Assembly: GCA_020744425.1 (NCBI GenBank)
Contig: JAGMUV010000016.1
Location: forward strand, 1,488,001 to 1,552,000
Length of the DNA stretch: 64,000 nt
Reading direction: 5' to 3'
Source of the DNA: Dactylonectria macrodidyma
Taxonomy: Eukaryota; Ascomycota; Sordariomycetes; Hypocreales; Nectriaceae
Every line of letters starts with the position of its first letter. Position 1 is the first letter of the stretch. The notes beneath the pieces were generated by a model. It did no database searches. It worked only from the letters and a program-made list of their open reading frames with translations, and was not told the DNA's origin. A program made the translations under genes and the position numbers. Below are positions 42,675-53,547 of this stretch, one piece after another.

Positions 42675-43532
42675 TTATACTGCTGGCAAAGCTGCCTGCA
42701 GAACTACCAAACCGAAATGACAAAAACTCAATGAAAACAGGCATATAGAGGCGTAGAACGCGTAGCCTGAATGGAAGGACCCATCTGCTATCTCTCCCAA
42801 CGCACGGCCGCCCGAGTATATCGTCCAGACGAGCGCGCCGAAGCAAGTGAACATCGCCAAAGACGAGATACTCAGCAGAATGCAGACCAAGCTTCTAAGC
42901 CATAAATGACAGAATAGAGATATGATATAAAATGCCGAGAAAATAACCACAAGTACGAGGCCTGCACGAACAAAGGTCAGAAGGGACGCCTGCTTCAACG
43001 CCTCCACCAGTGATTGAGCGGGGGCGTATGTTGCAGCGAGCTGCCCAAAGCTGCCATTGCCCTCCATTGGGAGCTCTACGCAGTCCGAATGCCCATCGCC
43101 ATATTCTATGCATCCAGACTTGATACCTATGTTGCAAGCCTTGGGAATGGCTCCGCTGACCAACGTCTCGGCCGCCGCAACTGCACTGCTCGCCTTGTTT
43201 ATGACATCCGCTGCGACTCTCGTGGCCTGAGTGACGGCTGTCGTTACTTTGCCAACGATGTCCCCTGTACCTCCAGCAATTTCTGTCGCCTGAGACTGAA
43301 TTTCACCTACTGGGTTTGGAAGACTCCTTTGGAGAATATTGTTCTGTAACTTTGTTGTAGTTAGATACTATTCATGATAAGATTGTTGGGGTTCAGCTAC
43401 CGAAAGGCTGAATACGCCTTGACTGTATGCGTTCTCATGTCCTGTTAACAGTAGACTAGAGAGGACTAAAATAGGTATGATCAATACTAGGTGAGCTAGC
43501 GCCCAAATACAAGCTTTACATCTTGAAAGCAT
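42675..43532 (-). CDS. Four-helix membrane protein, SUR7/PalI-like layout
   Basis: Two exons are predicted on the minus strand: 43532-43401 (44 codons) and 43343-42675, joined across a GTAGCT...TTACAG intron, 266 residues in all. Exon 1 has a Cys-rich start and a first membrane helix (IWALAHLVLIIPILVLSSLL). A long loop follows with a Cys-containing patch (CNIGIKSGCIEY, SDCVEL). Then come three helices (FVRAGLVLVVIFSAFYII, LVCILLSISSLAMFTCFGAL, YAFYASICLFSLSFCHFGLV). One helix, big loop and three helices is the layout of fungal SUR7/PalI proteins of cell-cortex eisosomes or pH signalling. Family assignment is by architecture only. Confidence 0.6.
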
Positions 43533-45352
43533 GGCAAATAATACAGCAGACAGCCAAAGACTAGATTCTCGAAAATGTGGGCTGAGGAGGTTACTTTATA
43601 TTTAAGTAACAGTACCTAAGGCGGGTTTCGATCTCTTACAATATGCAAATACAGTCATAGTCCAGAGGAGCCTCGCATATGGAAGCCATTGTCAGCCGGG
43701 TCAAGGACTAAAACTCGACCTCGTGAGTATTTCGTGAGTATAATTTACACTGCACCTGCATCTTTTGAATGAGTCACAAGAATGCATCGTTCCCATGCTG
43801 ATCCCCAGAGAGAACGCCCAAATGATCGAGCTGACTAATAAGCACAGTCCGCCTGGGTTCGTGGGGCCCCGTGACTTTAGAACTCGCGGGGTCCCGCGAA
43901 AATGACTAAGTACAGTGTGTCTCTAGATAACCACAGCACAATATTCAGAAAATTACTGAAGGAATGAAGTCGCTAGGGGGGCCGCTGGGGAGGCACACAC
44001 TGTATTTAAAAGCAAGAACCCTCCTTCATCCTCTAGCTGTTCTGTACGCTTTCCAAGACGCTTGTATCTAGTACCCAACGTGTCCTAACGAGTGACATGA
44101 CGAGTGTGTGATACCTGCAACAATAACCAAGTGCTGCCACTGGCTTCTTACCCTAGACCTATAATGCCATAGTTAACATCACGCCGTACTTAGGGTCTAA
44201 ATAAGTTGGCGAGCCTGTCTATTACCTTCGATACTCCGCACAGCCCTTGGAAACCTTGCCTCAGGTGGAAACGGCGAGCCAGATCTAGTTAGGCACCTCG
44301 CACAAGAGCTGACAGAACAACTTGTCAAATTTCAAGGATGCTGATTCGGGATCCATACTGTCAGATTGTGGCACATATACCCAATCGATAAGAAAAGCTG
44401 TTACATCAGTAGCGGCGCTACGTATTTGGCGTAACGGTTTATCTGACACATACCCTATTGAACGCTAATCTCTTGATCGAATGTGCCGTACGCTATTCAA
44501 CAGCTGCCTATTTGCACAGTTGCATCACAATGCGTTGGTCTAGCTTAGATTTGGCTGATTGGCAGAGATAACGGAGACGGGGAAGCAGCGGCCTTTCGAG
44601 CACCCACTTTGTCTCAGATGGACGGATGGTAGGGAGAAGCCGGGCAGCACCTGGATGTTGTTCATTCTGTGGACTTGATTTCGGCCAGCACGATCGAGTC
44701 AGATGCCGTTATTAGCGTGTGGATAGATCCCCAAGATCTTCGCCGGCGGCTGATAGGCAGCAGCGGAGTAATGAATATTAAGAGATGTTGAGTTACTGGA
44801 AGTAAGAAAAGGAAAAAAAGAAGACAAGAAGTAGCCCCAGGTCTTTAAGTAGTTACGAAGAGGCTTTGCCTGTGGGTTCCGGGGATACCCTATTTAGGGC
44901 TTTTGTAGCAATCGAATGAGACAATTACCAGAAGAAGCAGGTGAGAACGAGCCCAGGAGCCACATGAAACTGGCATGCATTGAATCCTCACTTTTCCGCT
45001 AGTGGATGTCAACGGTTTCTTCGCTGGCTGCCTCTTCCCCCCCCTTCCCCCCCCCCCCCCCCCCCCCAGCCCTGCAACCGCCACCGCCCCGACGATAGCA
45101 GGGTCCATTGATAAATGCCTAAATTGGCCGTCATGGCGTGCGATCCAATAAAAGGATAGAGTAGATACTATCCTATTCGCCAGCCTCTCCATCCGTCCGC
45201 GAATTCCCAACTCACCTCACTGCGGTATTCTTCTCCTTATATGTAGATCATCAGGGTCTTTGAAGAATAGAGTTACTAGCTAATTGTGAGTTTTAATATT
45301 TACTGGCAATACAACCTAAGCATAAACGTATTATCCAGCGCTCCGAACAAAG
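43533..45352. other. Intergenic stretch with one small MITE
   Basis: About 1.8 kb without genes. It contains the 90-bp inverted-repeat element at 43913-44002. It also contains two C homopolymers, 8 nt at 45037-45044 and 21 nt at 45047-45067. The frame at 44890-45210 encodes poly-Gly from this run and is not credible. Confidence 0.45.
43913..44002. repeat. 90-bp TA-flanked inverted-repeat element
   Basis: The segment starts CAGTGTGT and ends ACACACTG, with TA at 43911-43912 and 44003-44004. This is the structure of a very small Tc1/mariner-type MITE. The interior is non-coding and ends in a G-rich tract (GGGGGGCCGCTGGGG). A chance inverted repeat of 8 bp plus TA cannot be ruled out. Confidence 0.4.
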
Positions 45353-45392
45353 CAAAACAAAACAAAATTGACCACTATTTTGTTTTGTTTTG
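45353..45392. repeat. Perfect 16-bp hairpin of CAAAA units (hAT end region)
   Basis: CAAAACAAAACAAAAT at 45353-45368 is the exact inverse of 45377-45392, with an 8-nt loop. It lies about 125 bp beyond the C-terminal end of the hAT transposase at 45516, the position expected for subterminal repeats. Confidence 0.6.
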
Positions 45393-45515
45393 AAATAATA
45401 CAGGCTGATATTGATTTGGTATTGATTTATATTGAATATTACCAAAATGCTATCAAAGGCTTAGTAAGTCGGGAGACAGCCAACAATCATTGGATCTGTA
45501 AGCAACATACGTGCT

Positions 45516-48347
45516 TCAAATCGCCCCCTTTCCCAGCCAAAACTTGAGGCATATGAGCTTCTCGATTGTCAAATCTTTCAGACTGTGCCTCTGTGTTGAT
45601 ACTGCTAATTTGCAATGGCTGAACGTTCTCTCGCACTCACACGAAATAGCCGTAATTGACAGTATATCGAAGGCCATTTTTGCTAGCCTTGGCAACGAAT
45701 CCTGGTGCTGCTGCCACCACTCTAACGGGTCCTTCACAGGTAACAACGGCCCCGAGAAGTAGGAGGTAAGCTCATCCTGTTGGATAACTCAGGTATCCTG
45801 CTGTTATAGCAATTGCTCTTTCGGGCGGGTGAGACGTCAAAACCGTGATGGTTAACTTGGTGTTTTACTTGATGTCTAAAGAACAGAATCTAGGCTAGGT
45901 AATAGGGCCACGAAGTGGCCCTATATCTAGCAGGGAGGCACCTGCACGTGCCCTTACAGCTGTTACTAGCTGTGGTCTACACACGTGGGTGCCTACGATC
46001 CTGGCGCTAGCCCTGGCAGTGTTAGTGATATTCCAACACATCCTTCTGTGTTAAGTCCTCAGGCTTGTCGTAGAAGTCGTCATAGATGACATAACATGGC
46101 TGGGCCAGATCAACCGGCTGGTTATTTCGAAGGTCAAGCTTGTTGTATTCGTCATCGAAGAACTTCGTGAAGGTGGAAAACACGTGTTGAGCATGTTCTT
46201 CATCAAGGTTCTTCTCAATCCATCGCTTCTTGAGGCCAGGGCGTAGGATCATCGCTGCCCAGTAGGCAGGCGAGTGGTCGAGAGTAGCAATGTATTTCTC
46301 AATTTTAAAGATCGCTACTGAAAGACTGGCACGCAAAGCGTGAAGGCTCTTATCGTCAGAGAAAGTAGGATCTTCAGAATCGCCGGATTTGCCAGATTCG
46401 CCAGATTCGTACATAATAGTGGCTCGGATCGTGCCAGGTAACTTCATGGCGCAACCTCCGTATCGCTCCGGGAGTCGTCTTTTGCGCTGCGGTCGCTGCG
46501 ATTGAGATTCCAGCGGCGTGGTCGGTCGCAGAGCCGGAACTTTGTCACCGACGAATATAGAGCGGCCGGCATATTCAGGGCCGGTTACTTCTTGATTGAC
46601 GAGCCCGTCGGCGTAGATCTTTTTCTTCTCGCGGAAGTGGTCGAGGAGATAGTATAACGAAGGCGCTACTTCCGCGAAATGAGGCTCCCTGCTTTCGAAT
46701 AGCTTCGTGAGCCGTTGACAAGGCGTGAGTATTTCAATCGCGATCGCGAGGAAAGACCAGTCGTCGTCATGCAATACGTATTCCGCAGGGAGGTGGCGTT
46801 TGGCGTCCCTCTCTTGAAGCGCCCTCCTCTGGAAAACCTCGATCGGATCTTTTAACTTCATCGCTCTCTCTGCAGAGGCGAGGAAAGAGTTCCATCTCGT
46901 ATCGTTATCCTGCTTTACCATCAACCCGCCAAGGTCGCGAAGGTTCCGGAGGACCTGGCAGAATTCAAGGAGCTACTCCTCCGTAAGCTTTCCGTAGGTA
47001 AGGTCGAGAAGCCGCTCCCTCCGCTGCGGAGATCTTCTGATCCAGCTCATCAGGTTGTGTAACCTTTGAATTGCTGACGATTGACACCAGTCTTCAAGGA
47101 ATTTGTTCTCTTTCTAGCAAATATTTATACTCCTCTGAGTGAGGATCAAGCTTCTTGAGCGCCTCCTTCTTCGAGCCTCCGAGGAATCCGGTTGCGACGA
47201 GGTTTATTTGGTGATTAACGCAGCGAATCCTGCGTTGAGCGCTAAGCTCTGCGATTTCGTCAGTGGCAGATTCTGCACCTGAAAGACCGCAAAAGAGCTC
47301 CGTAACTGCGCCGTCGCACGAGTCTGCGTTATCAGCAGTCAAGTAGCCGAGAGTCTCGGAGATCGCGAAATCTTCGATTACGCTCTGTAAAACTGGAACG
47401 AGATTCTCACCACCGTGACTGCCGAGCACGCGTTTGACGGCTAGGAAGCGAGATTGAAGCTGTTGCGAGGCGCTGACGAAGTGAACGGTGATACCGAGGA
47501 GCACGTATTGATTCGGGAAGGTCCAGAGATCGAAAGAGAGATGCTTCTTGTAAGGGGAGGCGGCGAGCTCTGTTTTCAGGAGCCCTTTCTGTGATTCAAC
47601 CTCGGCGTTGAGCCATGATTTGACAGTATCTCCGCACAGACGTAGAAGCTCCTGAACAAGATCCTTATTTAACAAGCAGAGAAGCTGGCGAAAAAGGGGT
47701 GTTCGATTCCAGAGAAGGGAATATTCGCCTTCGATATCCAGTCTAACAGTGTATCTCGGAAAGTCTGCCCCGTCGATTTACTAACAACAGCCTTCCGCAG
47801 GCTCTCCTGTAGAGTCCTCTGACTCTTCTGTGGGAGCGGATTCGCTTCAGAATCAGTCGAATCGCTTCCCTCTACAGAAGAGGTACGAGAGCGAAGAAGT
47901 TTGTGATGCTGCCGCAAGTGGTCCAGCGGTCCAGAAGTCGTGCCTCTAGGCAGGGAAAAAATCGTTGTTATACCCTGCTCATCACAGAGATCACAGAGCC
48001 AGTATTCGCCACAGTTTCGGTGCTCGCGATCGAGCTTGACGAAGCGTGAGCCGTACGGTTCGATCGGGGACCTTTTCTTCCGTTTTTTATCCACCCACTC
48101 CGACCGAATATAGGGCTTGCTGTTAATTAGGATCTTCGGCATATCGCATACTGCACTTGGGAGGTTTGCTTCGTCGACATCATCAAGTTGGTTCTTTACG
48201 CTGCGAGCTCGGCGAAGAACTGAAAAGGCGCCACCACCGGCGTGCGGAATGTTTGTGAGAGAGCAGGAAGACTGACTGGCTGACTGACTAGGCGTCAGGC
48301 TCGATACCGACGACGAATCGTCGAAAAATGGATCGTTGGGGTTAGCC
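45516..48347 (-). pseudogene. hAT transposase, nearly complete but broken
   Basis: Reading from the ATG at about 48347 (MANPNDPFFDDSSS): a BED finger (EYWLCDLCDEQG ... HLRQHHKLL), the LSFDLWTFPNQYVLLGI motif, YLTADNADSCDGAV, RRIRCVNHQINLVATGF, then after a frameshift near 47095 the RLHNLMSWIRRSPQRR segment, a TAG near 46975, TRWNSFLASAERAM, the alpha-helical insert and a C-terminal dimerisation motif (MAFDILSITAISCECERTF) at 45516-45746. Positions 45750-46021 lie between the last two coding blocks and contain extra palindromic DNA. At least one frameshift and one stop break the gene. The 5' end of the element beyond 48432 is lost or displaced by the Tc1/pogo insertions. Confidence 0.82.
45903..45994. 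repeat. Cluster of palindromes inside the hAT relic
   Basis: TAGGGCCAC-GAA-GTGGCCCTA (45903-45923) is a perfect 9-bp stem with a 3-nt loop. AGGCACC..CACGTG (45936-45950) faces CACGTG.GGTGCCT (45982-45994). Together they occupy DNA that splits the transposase C-terminus and probably represent a small inserted foldback element without identified ends. Confidence 0.4.
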
Positions 48348-48431
48348 ATCTTGACGATGTTGGCGATGGGCCCATGTGCAAAAATAAAATTTGAGTGGAA
48401 AAGTGGACTTTTGGGCCTTCGGAAGCACTTA

Positions 48432-49810
48432 CAGTTACATGCCAAAAGTCTGACCCCACCCACACCAAATGCATCATCCTGCATTATGACCACGTAACTT
48501 CACTTACACATTTCTCGGCCAAATGAAGTCCAATTTTAATAATAAATACATCTTGTGAAAGCCCTGACTTCCCTGATCAATATTTTGTATACCATCCCCG
48601 GGCGTGGATGCAGGCTCGCAGCCTCTCTTCAAGTGAATTGATGCATGCCAAAATCTGCATCTGTGGAATTGCCCTCCACGCGTCTTCAATGCAGCGTATG
48701 AATTCTGCCCTGTCTGCCTCATTATTTTTAAGATTATGAAGATGAGTGAATTGCCTGCGAATCTGTCTCTTCAGAATGCTCCAAACGTTCTCAATGGGGC
48801 TTAAATCTGGGGAATGGGGTGGCCAGTCCATAAGCTCAATTCCATACTCTAGCAGCCATCTCATAGTCTTCTCTGACCAATGGATTGGTGCGTTATCTTG
48901 CTGAAAGACACGGGTGCCGTCATAGTGAGGAAGAAGTCCCTCTTCGAGTGTTTTAATGTAACTTTTTGAAGAAAACCCGTTCCTCCGGGCGTTCTCATCG
49001 CGCGTCATAAGGATAATCGGTGTACGGTCTGTCTTCCATATTGCTGCCCAGAACATCATAGAAATCGTGGGTTTTCCATGGTCTGCCTGATTCACCAGTT
49101 CCTTATTGTACTTTTCATGAGGCTTCCGGAAGGCGTAGGCGTTGGGGTTGCTGCTTTTATTCTGAATAGATACTTCATCGGAGTTTATGATCTGGACTAG
49201 TGAGCGGGTGGACAGGTGCTCTAACTTCAAAACACCATACCTCTTTCAAATCTTCAATATCTGCAAGCCAAGCTTCACAGCATGATATCCTCGTCTTTGC
49301 TTTATCCTTATCAAGTTTTGGCCTCTCAAGAGCTTTCCATTTGCGCTGGTAATGGAAGGAAACAGCGCGCTGGACTGTCTGACGTGACACCCGGCTGTGG
49401 ACAAGGGCGTCCCATGAGATCAGACGGTCCTGGCGGATCAATCGTAAGATATACCGCCCCCCCACTCTATTAAGCTTATAGGGCCGTCCACTTCTGGTTC
49501 GATTTTCCAGTGTGGTGGAAGTGTTGAACTTTTTGGCGATCCGAAGGACGGCCCTGTGGTCAGTGTAAAACTGATCCCCGACGTACCTCGCCCACTTCCC
49601 CTGGTGTAGCATGTGAACCATCACAGCTTTTGCTTCCGGAGGAAATTCATGGTTTCTTTGACGATTGGGACATATAATGTCGCCAAAACGACGTGGATTG
49701 GACATCTCAATTGAAAGTTGTGGTGTGTGGAAGAAGGAGGGGGTGTCACGGCCGCGTCGCGGTTTTGACGCGGTCGCGTCGAGTGGGGTCAGACTTTTGG
49801 CATGTAACTG
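48432..49810 (-). mobile_element. Tc1-like element, complete
   Basis: Perfect 28-bp terminal inverted repeats start CAGTTACATGCCAAAAGTCT. TA flanks lie at 48430-48431 and 49811-49812. Length is 1379 bp, with one transposase gene on the minus strand. Its right TA is shared with the left TA of the pogo element at 49813, so the two elements abut at a single TA. Confidence 0.9.
48577..49705 (-). CDS. Tc1-like DD34E transposase, apparently intact
   Basis: Exon 1 is 49705-49241 (MSNPRRFGDIICPN; helix-turn-helix region with RISWDALVHSRVSRQTVQ-like motif). A 49-bp intron GTATGG...GTCCAG (49240-49192) joins in frame to exon 2, 49191-48577. The triad is complete: Asp in IINSDEVS, Asp in FQQDNAPIHW, Glu 34 residues further in SPDLSPIENVW, the DD34E spacing of Tc1. 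No stops remain after splicing, and the protein ends ARGWYTKY. An alternative reading, a frameshift at the exon junction, is less likely because the intron borders are canonical. Together with perfect ends this element could be active. Confidence 0.85.
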
Positions 49811-50907
49811 TACCATGCAGTACGCCTCCACCGGCCATACCCCTCTACCGGTCAGCAAAACAAAAATTTCCCCATACAAAATGCACTTTTTCAACCTCAC
49901 GGGAGCAACTTAACAAAAATAGTAAAAATAAGTTTATTTCCAGAATTCAGATTAGAATTGAATAGATGTTAATATTTTCTCGGTCTTTTTACCTCACGGC
50001 CTGTGCGAGTGCGTACGACGGGTAACTCTTCCGCCTCCGAATTTGAACTTTCATCCTCCTGCATCCCTCCCACCTCGATCACATCCTCAACAGCCCCCGT
50101 CCCTTCACTTGCTTGGATTAGCTCGGGAATAGTTTCATCAGTCACTAGAGCCTCGACCAATGTCATGAACTTCTTGTTGGGGTTGGGTATGGCCCTTCTC
50201 TTCTTGCCTCTAATTACTCAACCGACCAACTTCCTCCTCCAGACTGGCTATTCTTGTGCTCAGGGAGGCTATCTTTGACTCTTGGGCTTCAAACCCTTTC
50301 GATATCACAGAATACCGTCTTCAGGTTGAAGGGCTCTTGTATTTTCCCAGATCTCTGATATGACGGCTGGGTTTTGGCGTATTATCAGAGTCGAGTTGCT
50401 CGTCTCTGAGGCCCTCTGATGCAGGCGTAGTTTCCTTCTTGTCTGGCTGAATCTCTGGATGTATGAGAGCTTTCCGTCGTGAAATTGGCCAATTTCCAGT
50501 CACTCTCCAGCCTGAGAGTATGTTTTTCTTAGTCATACCCAGTTCCCAGGCTTTGGCATAAGCCTTAATGAAGTTGACCTTATCCACCGGCGCAGAATCA
50601 GTCAGGCTTGCCAATTTTTGGGGTTCCTTGCGATATGTAGCCTTGGAGGCATTGAAAATGCCATTATCCAGCGGTTGGAGGCCATGAGAGCAATGAGCCG
50701 GCAGGTAACAGCAATATACGTTGTTCAAAAAGCACGTAGCCATCCACTAATCCTGGATTTTGCGTCAGCGACAGTTATGATTTAGTCCAGGCAGGTACTC
50801 GCAGATACATGACTTCCAAGGCCATCTAATATAATAAGTCTGGCATCAGACTCATCTGCCGGTTGGGTTTGAGGTAGATAGACCTCTTTTAGCCACGCAA
50901 CCGCGAT

Positions 50908-51594
50908 TAGTGATGCAATTTCTTGTACACGTACGTACGTACGTACTGTATTTTAGCCGCTGTACGTACGTACAACTTTATTGTACGTACAAATATGTAC
51001 CATACAAATTTCCCCCTTCCTTTTTAGGTAATACTGGTAACTTAGTAGGCTTCTCACGGTCCTCGTCTTCTGCCATTCAAGCCTCAAACCTCTGTCTCCA
51101 CCTCAGAGCCAACCCCCAATATATCACCCGTCGACTGTAATACACCCTCCCACTCAAAATCTCCACTGGTGGAGGCCATCACACCATCCATCCAGACCTT
51201 CTTGCCCTGCGCATTTACAAATAACTCGAGATATGAATCTTCGAGTTCTAGCCAGTCCTTCTCCTCAAGATCCGCCCAGCGCTTTTTCTGGGCGTACTTC
51301 TGATCCTTAAGGCGATCTAATACGCGGTCATTCATTTTTATGAATGCCTGCATATCAGCGTGCATGGGTGTAAGGCGATTCCGAGCTTTCGTTTGTAACA
51401 GAGAAACGGAGTTGGCAAGCGTATTCATGACCGGCGGAGTTTTTGTACAGCCCCGTGTTTGTACAATGTGACCCACAAATTACCTTATTAGGAAAACATG
51501 GACCCTTGTCGTACGTACGTAGTACGTGTACGTACTTTTTCTTTTGTACGGTACGTACGTACAAATGAGTTGTACGAAAAGTACAACATCACTA
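50908..51594. mobile_element. 687-bp hAT-like element with GTAC repeats
   Basis: The element is bounded by TAGTGATG (50908-50915) and CATCACTA (51587-51594), perfect 8-bp inverted repeats. Perfect 8-bp direct repeats ACCGCGAT lie at 50900-50907 and 51595-51602. The pogo coding sequence is exactly restored when the element and one copy are ignored (IA then VAWLK). TA(A/G)NG ends with 8-bp duplications are hAT features. Both subterminal regions (about 50925-51005 and 51508-51585) are packed with GTAC tandem words and other palindromes. It carries a 130-codon frame but no transposase. Confidence 0.82.
51084..51476 (-). CDS. Unknown ORF carried by the GTAC element
   Basis: A 130-codon minus frame between the GTAC-rich ends. 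The first ATG is at 51476, and another (MNTLANSVSLLQ) lies 16 codons in. The product is helical and charged (FIKMNDRVLDRLKDQKYAQKKRWADLEEKDWLELEDSY, shown here only as landmark pieces FIKMNDRV and EKDWLELEDSY), with an acidic C-terminus (MASTSGDFEWEG). I do not recognise the family. It has no zinc finger, DDE or hAT motif. It may be a captured host fragment or an accessory protein. Confidence 0.5.
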   Translation of the reverse strand: MGHIVQTRGCTKTPPVMNTLANSVSLLQTKARNRLTPMHADMQAFIKMNDRVLDRLKDQKYAQKKRWADLEEKDWLELEDSYLELFVNAQGKKVWMDGVMASTSGDFEWEGVLQSTGDILGVGSEVETEV

Positions 51595-52773
51595 ACCGCG
51601 ATGTGGTTATCTGTCCAGCCGTTTTCAGAAGTGATATAATACCAGTCGGCTATCTCCTTGAACTCATCGATAAACCACTGCTGCTGAAGTTCTTTGCCCT
51701 TGAAAATAATCCCTGGTTTCAGAAGACGGCCATCTGCAGTCACGGCTTCGATAAAGCTAGTCCAAGCGCGTGACTGAGAGCCTTTGAGGAAGGCCCTCCT
51801 CTTGGGATCGCTACTGGCGATAACCAAGGAATCCAAGCCTAGATTCGGAATGGATCAGTGAGATTTATGACAAAAACGATAAAACCCACCAAATCCCGCC
51901 ATGATACCGCCCTCGTCAACATTAACTGTGTTCTCAGGCTTGATCCAGCCATACTCGCTCTCCCGGATATCGAAGTACCAATTGACGGCCAGTGGGGTAA
52001 AAGAATTGAATCTTGAGGCCTCCTGGCGTTTCCCTATCTTCGTCTTTATGGTCGGATGTCGTTTCATGAACCTGGCTATCCAGTGTGCACCGATCACCCT
52101 TTCCCGGCCTTGTTGTCTCAAGAGGGCAGCGACGGTGGCGCGAACTTGACTGTGAGAAGGAGCATAGCCCAAGGCCACTTGTCGAAGTATCCAGGTAACT
52201 AACCTGAACTCTTGAGACTTGGATAACAGCTGAGCAGGATGGGTGACCTCGAACTTTGACGGTAGGCCTCTTAATCTGCCAGAAAGAGTGGTCTGAGGCA
52301 TGCCATGCTTCTGAGCGGCCTGGTGCTGTGAGAGGTCATTATCTGTGACATCCAGTATGGCTTCAATAACACCATTCTCTGTATAAGACGTTCGAGGCAT
52401 TTTCAAGGAAATTATTGAAGGCTGGTGTGGATAAAAATTCGATGAAGCTTCGGGGACGCTGGGTGATGAAGAAGGCATTTGTAGAAATTTTACATTAGTG
52501 CCATGCGACCATACTGCTTATGTGATCAAAAAAGTAATGTGAGAATATCAAACGCTATGAAACTCTTAATAAAACAGATATTGTTTCATGGCAATAACTT
52601 CAATTTTGGCCAAGCACTGTGCAAGTGAAATTGGACATTTTGTATGGGGAAATTTTTGTTTTGCTGACCGGTAGAGGGGTATGACCGGTGGAGGGGTACT
52701 GCATGCTATCTGATAAAACTTTGTTTGTCAATGTTAAGCATCGTGGTCGCGAGCTGCTCGACTAAATGCCTGT

Positions 52774-53547
52774 TCAATGTTCGTATGGCGGCGGATCCTC
52801 TCGCCAAATTTCCCATACGTTGAGACCCAGGTACGTCCGGCACATCTCCTCGAATCTTCTCTGGTTACCGAACGAGAAGGACTTTATATGGCCTTTTGCT
52901 CCGCTGTCGTTGCTTGATGATCGGATCAAATCCAAGCCAAATTGCAAAAACTTTCTCGTCCTCTCTAATGAGGACCCAGACGGTAGTGCATGAACATCCA
53001 TGTGATTGCGTACACCGTCACCCGCTTGATTAGGTTCAAGACATATTCCATCAGCCCCGAAAGGCTTCTCCCAGAGCCGGCTCCATACCATATCGCTAGG
53101 TAGGATGACAAAAAAACGGTAGACCCATATGTCCTGACCATTGATTTGGAACCTAATGTCCACTCCACCCCAAATACCAACATACAGTCGACCGCAGGAT
53201 CGGTACTGGGGCGGCAGAGAACGATCGATATGCTTCAAAACGTCCGCCTCAAAGGCCCATAGCTCCGTAAGGGTATCGGTGTAGTATTGGTAGAAGAGAA
53301 TCCGGCCGTTCCATTGTGGGGCGCATCGGTGGCATCCACAATTTTCGCCTTTATTGCACGCCGAGCCCACTTCAGTGCCTTGCCTATGTGTGGCCCTGCC
53401 CAGGAAGCTCTGAGGGGCCTCAAGCCTGCCATGACCCTTCGTACGCTCGTGCTCCAGCAGTGGACAGCTTCTGCCGTAGAATGCGAACATGATCCGACAA
53501 ATAACGACTAGACCGAGGGCTGTAAACCAAGACCCTGTGCAGAGCAC
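52774..53547 (-). CDS. Hypothetical protein with N-terminal membrane anchor
   Basis: A single frame of 257 codons. The first 25 residues form a hydrophobic signal or anchor (MLCTGSWFTALGLVVICRIMF). A Cys-rich patch follows (CNKGENCGCHRCAP, about residues 83-96). The rest is Trp/Tyr-rich (RLYVGIWGGVDIRFQINGQ, WVYRFFVILPSDMVW). It ends EIWREDPPPYEH. I do not recognise the family. It starts immediately right of the pogo element, whose target TA lies 66 bp from the stop codon, so the insertion may have affected the 3' region. The upstream 400 bp are non-coding. Confidence 0.55.
   Translation of the reverse strand: MLCTGSWFTALGLVVICRIMFAFYGRSCPLLEHERTKGHGRLEAPQSFLGRATHRQGTEVGSACNKGENCGCHRCAPQWNGRILFYQYYTDTLTELWAFEADVLKHIDRSLPPQYRSCGRLYVGIWGGVDIRFQINGQDIWVYRFFVILPSDMVWSRLWEKPFGADGICLEPNQAGDGVRNHMDVHALPSGSSLERTRKFLQFGLDLIRSSSNDSGAKGHIKSFSFGNQRRFEEMCRTYLGLNVWEIWREDPPPYEH

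Larger units (their letters stand above)
49969..52400 (-). pseudogene. pogo/Fot1 transposase interrupted by insertion
   Basis: From the ATG at 52400: MPRTSYTENGVIEAILDVTD (helix-turn-helix), a CENPB-like domain with IGAHWIARFMKRHP, NVDEGGIMAGFG (first Asp), a probable intron (about 51890-51843), then KGSQSRAWTSFIEAVTADGR and NGWTDNHIA. Here, at 51595-51602, the hAT-like element enters. Beyond it (50899 downward) the gene continues VAWLKEVYLPQTQP and the second Asp region (LIILDG), another probable intron, then YLPAHCSHGLQPLDNGIF (third Asp) and a tail with separate frames to 49969. The core looks intact apart from the insertion. Confidence 0.8.
49813..52706 (-). mobile_element. pogo/Fot1-type element split by a hAT-like insertion
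   Basis: The ends read (C/G)CATGCAGTAC.CCTCCACCGG inward, followed by CATACCCCTCTACCGGTCAG on both sides. TA flanks lie at 49811-49812 and 52707-52708. Without the nested 687-bp element the length is about 2.2 kb. The terminal repeats extend beyond 60 bp. The same transposase family occurs in the decayed element at 39140-41331, but the terminal repeats differ. Confidence 0.85.

Noticed and set aside
44890..45210. 106-codon minus-strand frame with poly-Gly
   Set aside because: Created by the C homopolymer; no other coding signal.
49175..49240. Frameshift in the Tc1 transposase
   Set aside because: A 49-bp GTATGG...GTCCAG intron restores the frame exactly at IINSDE.
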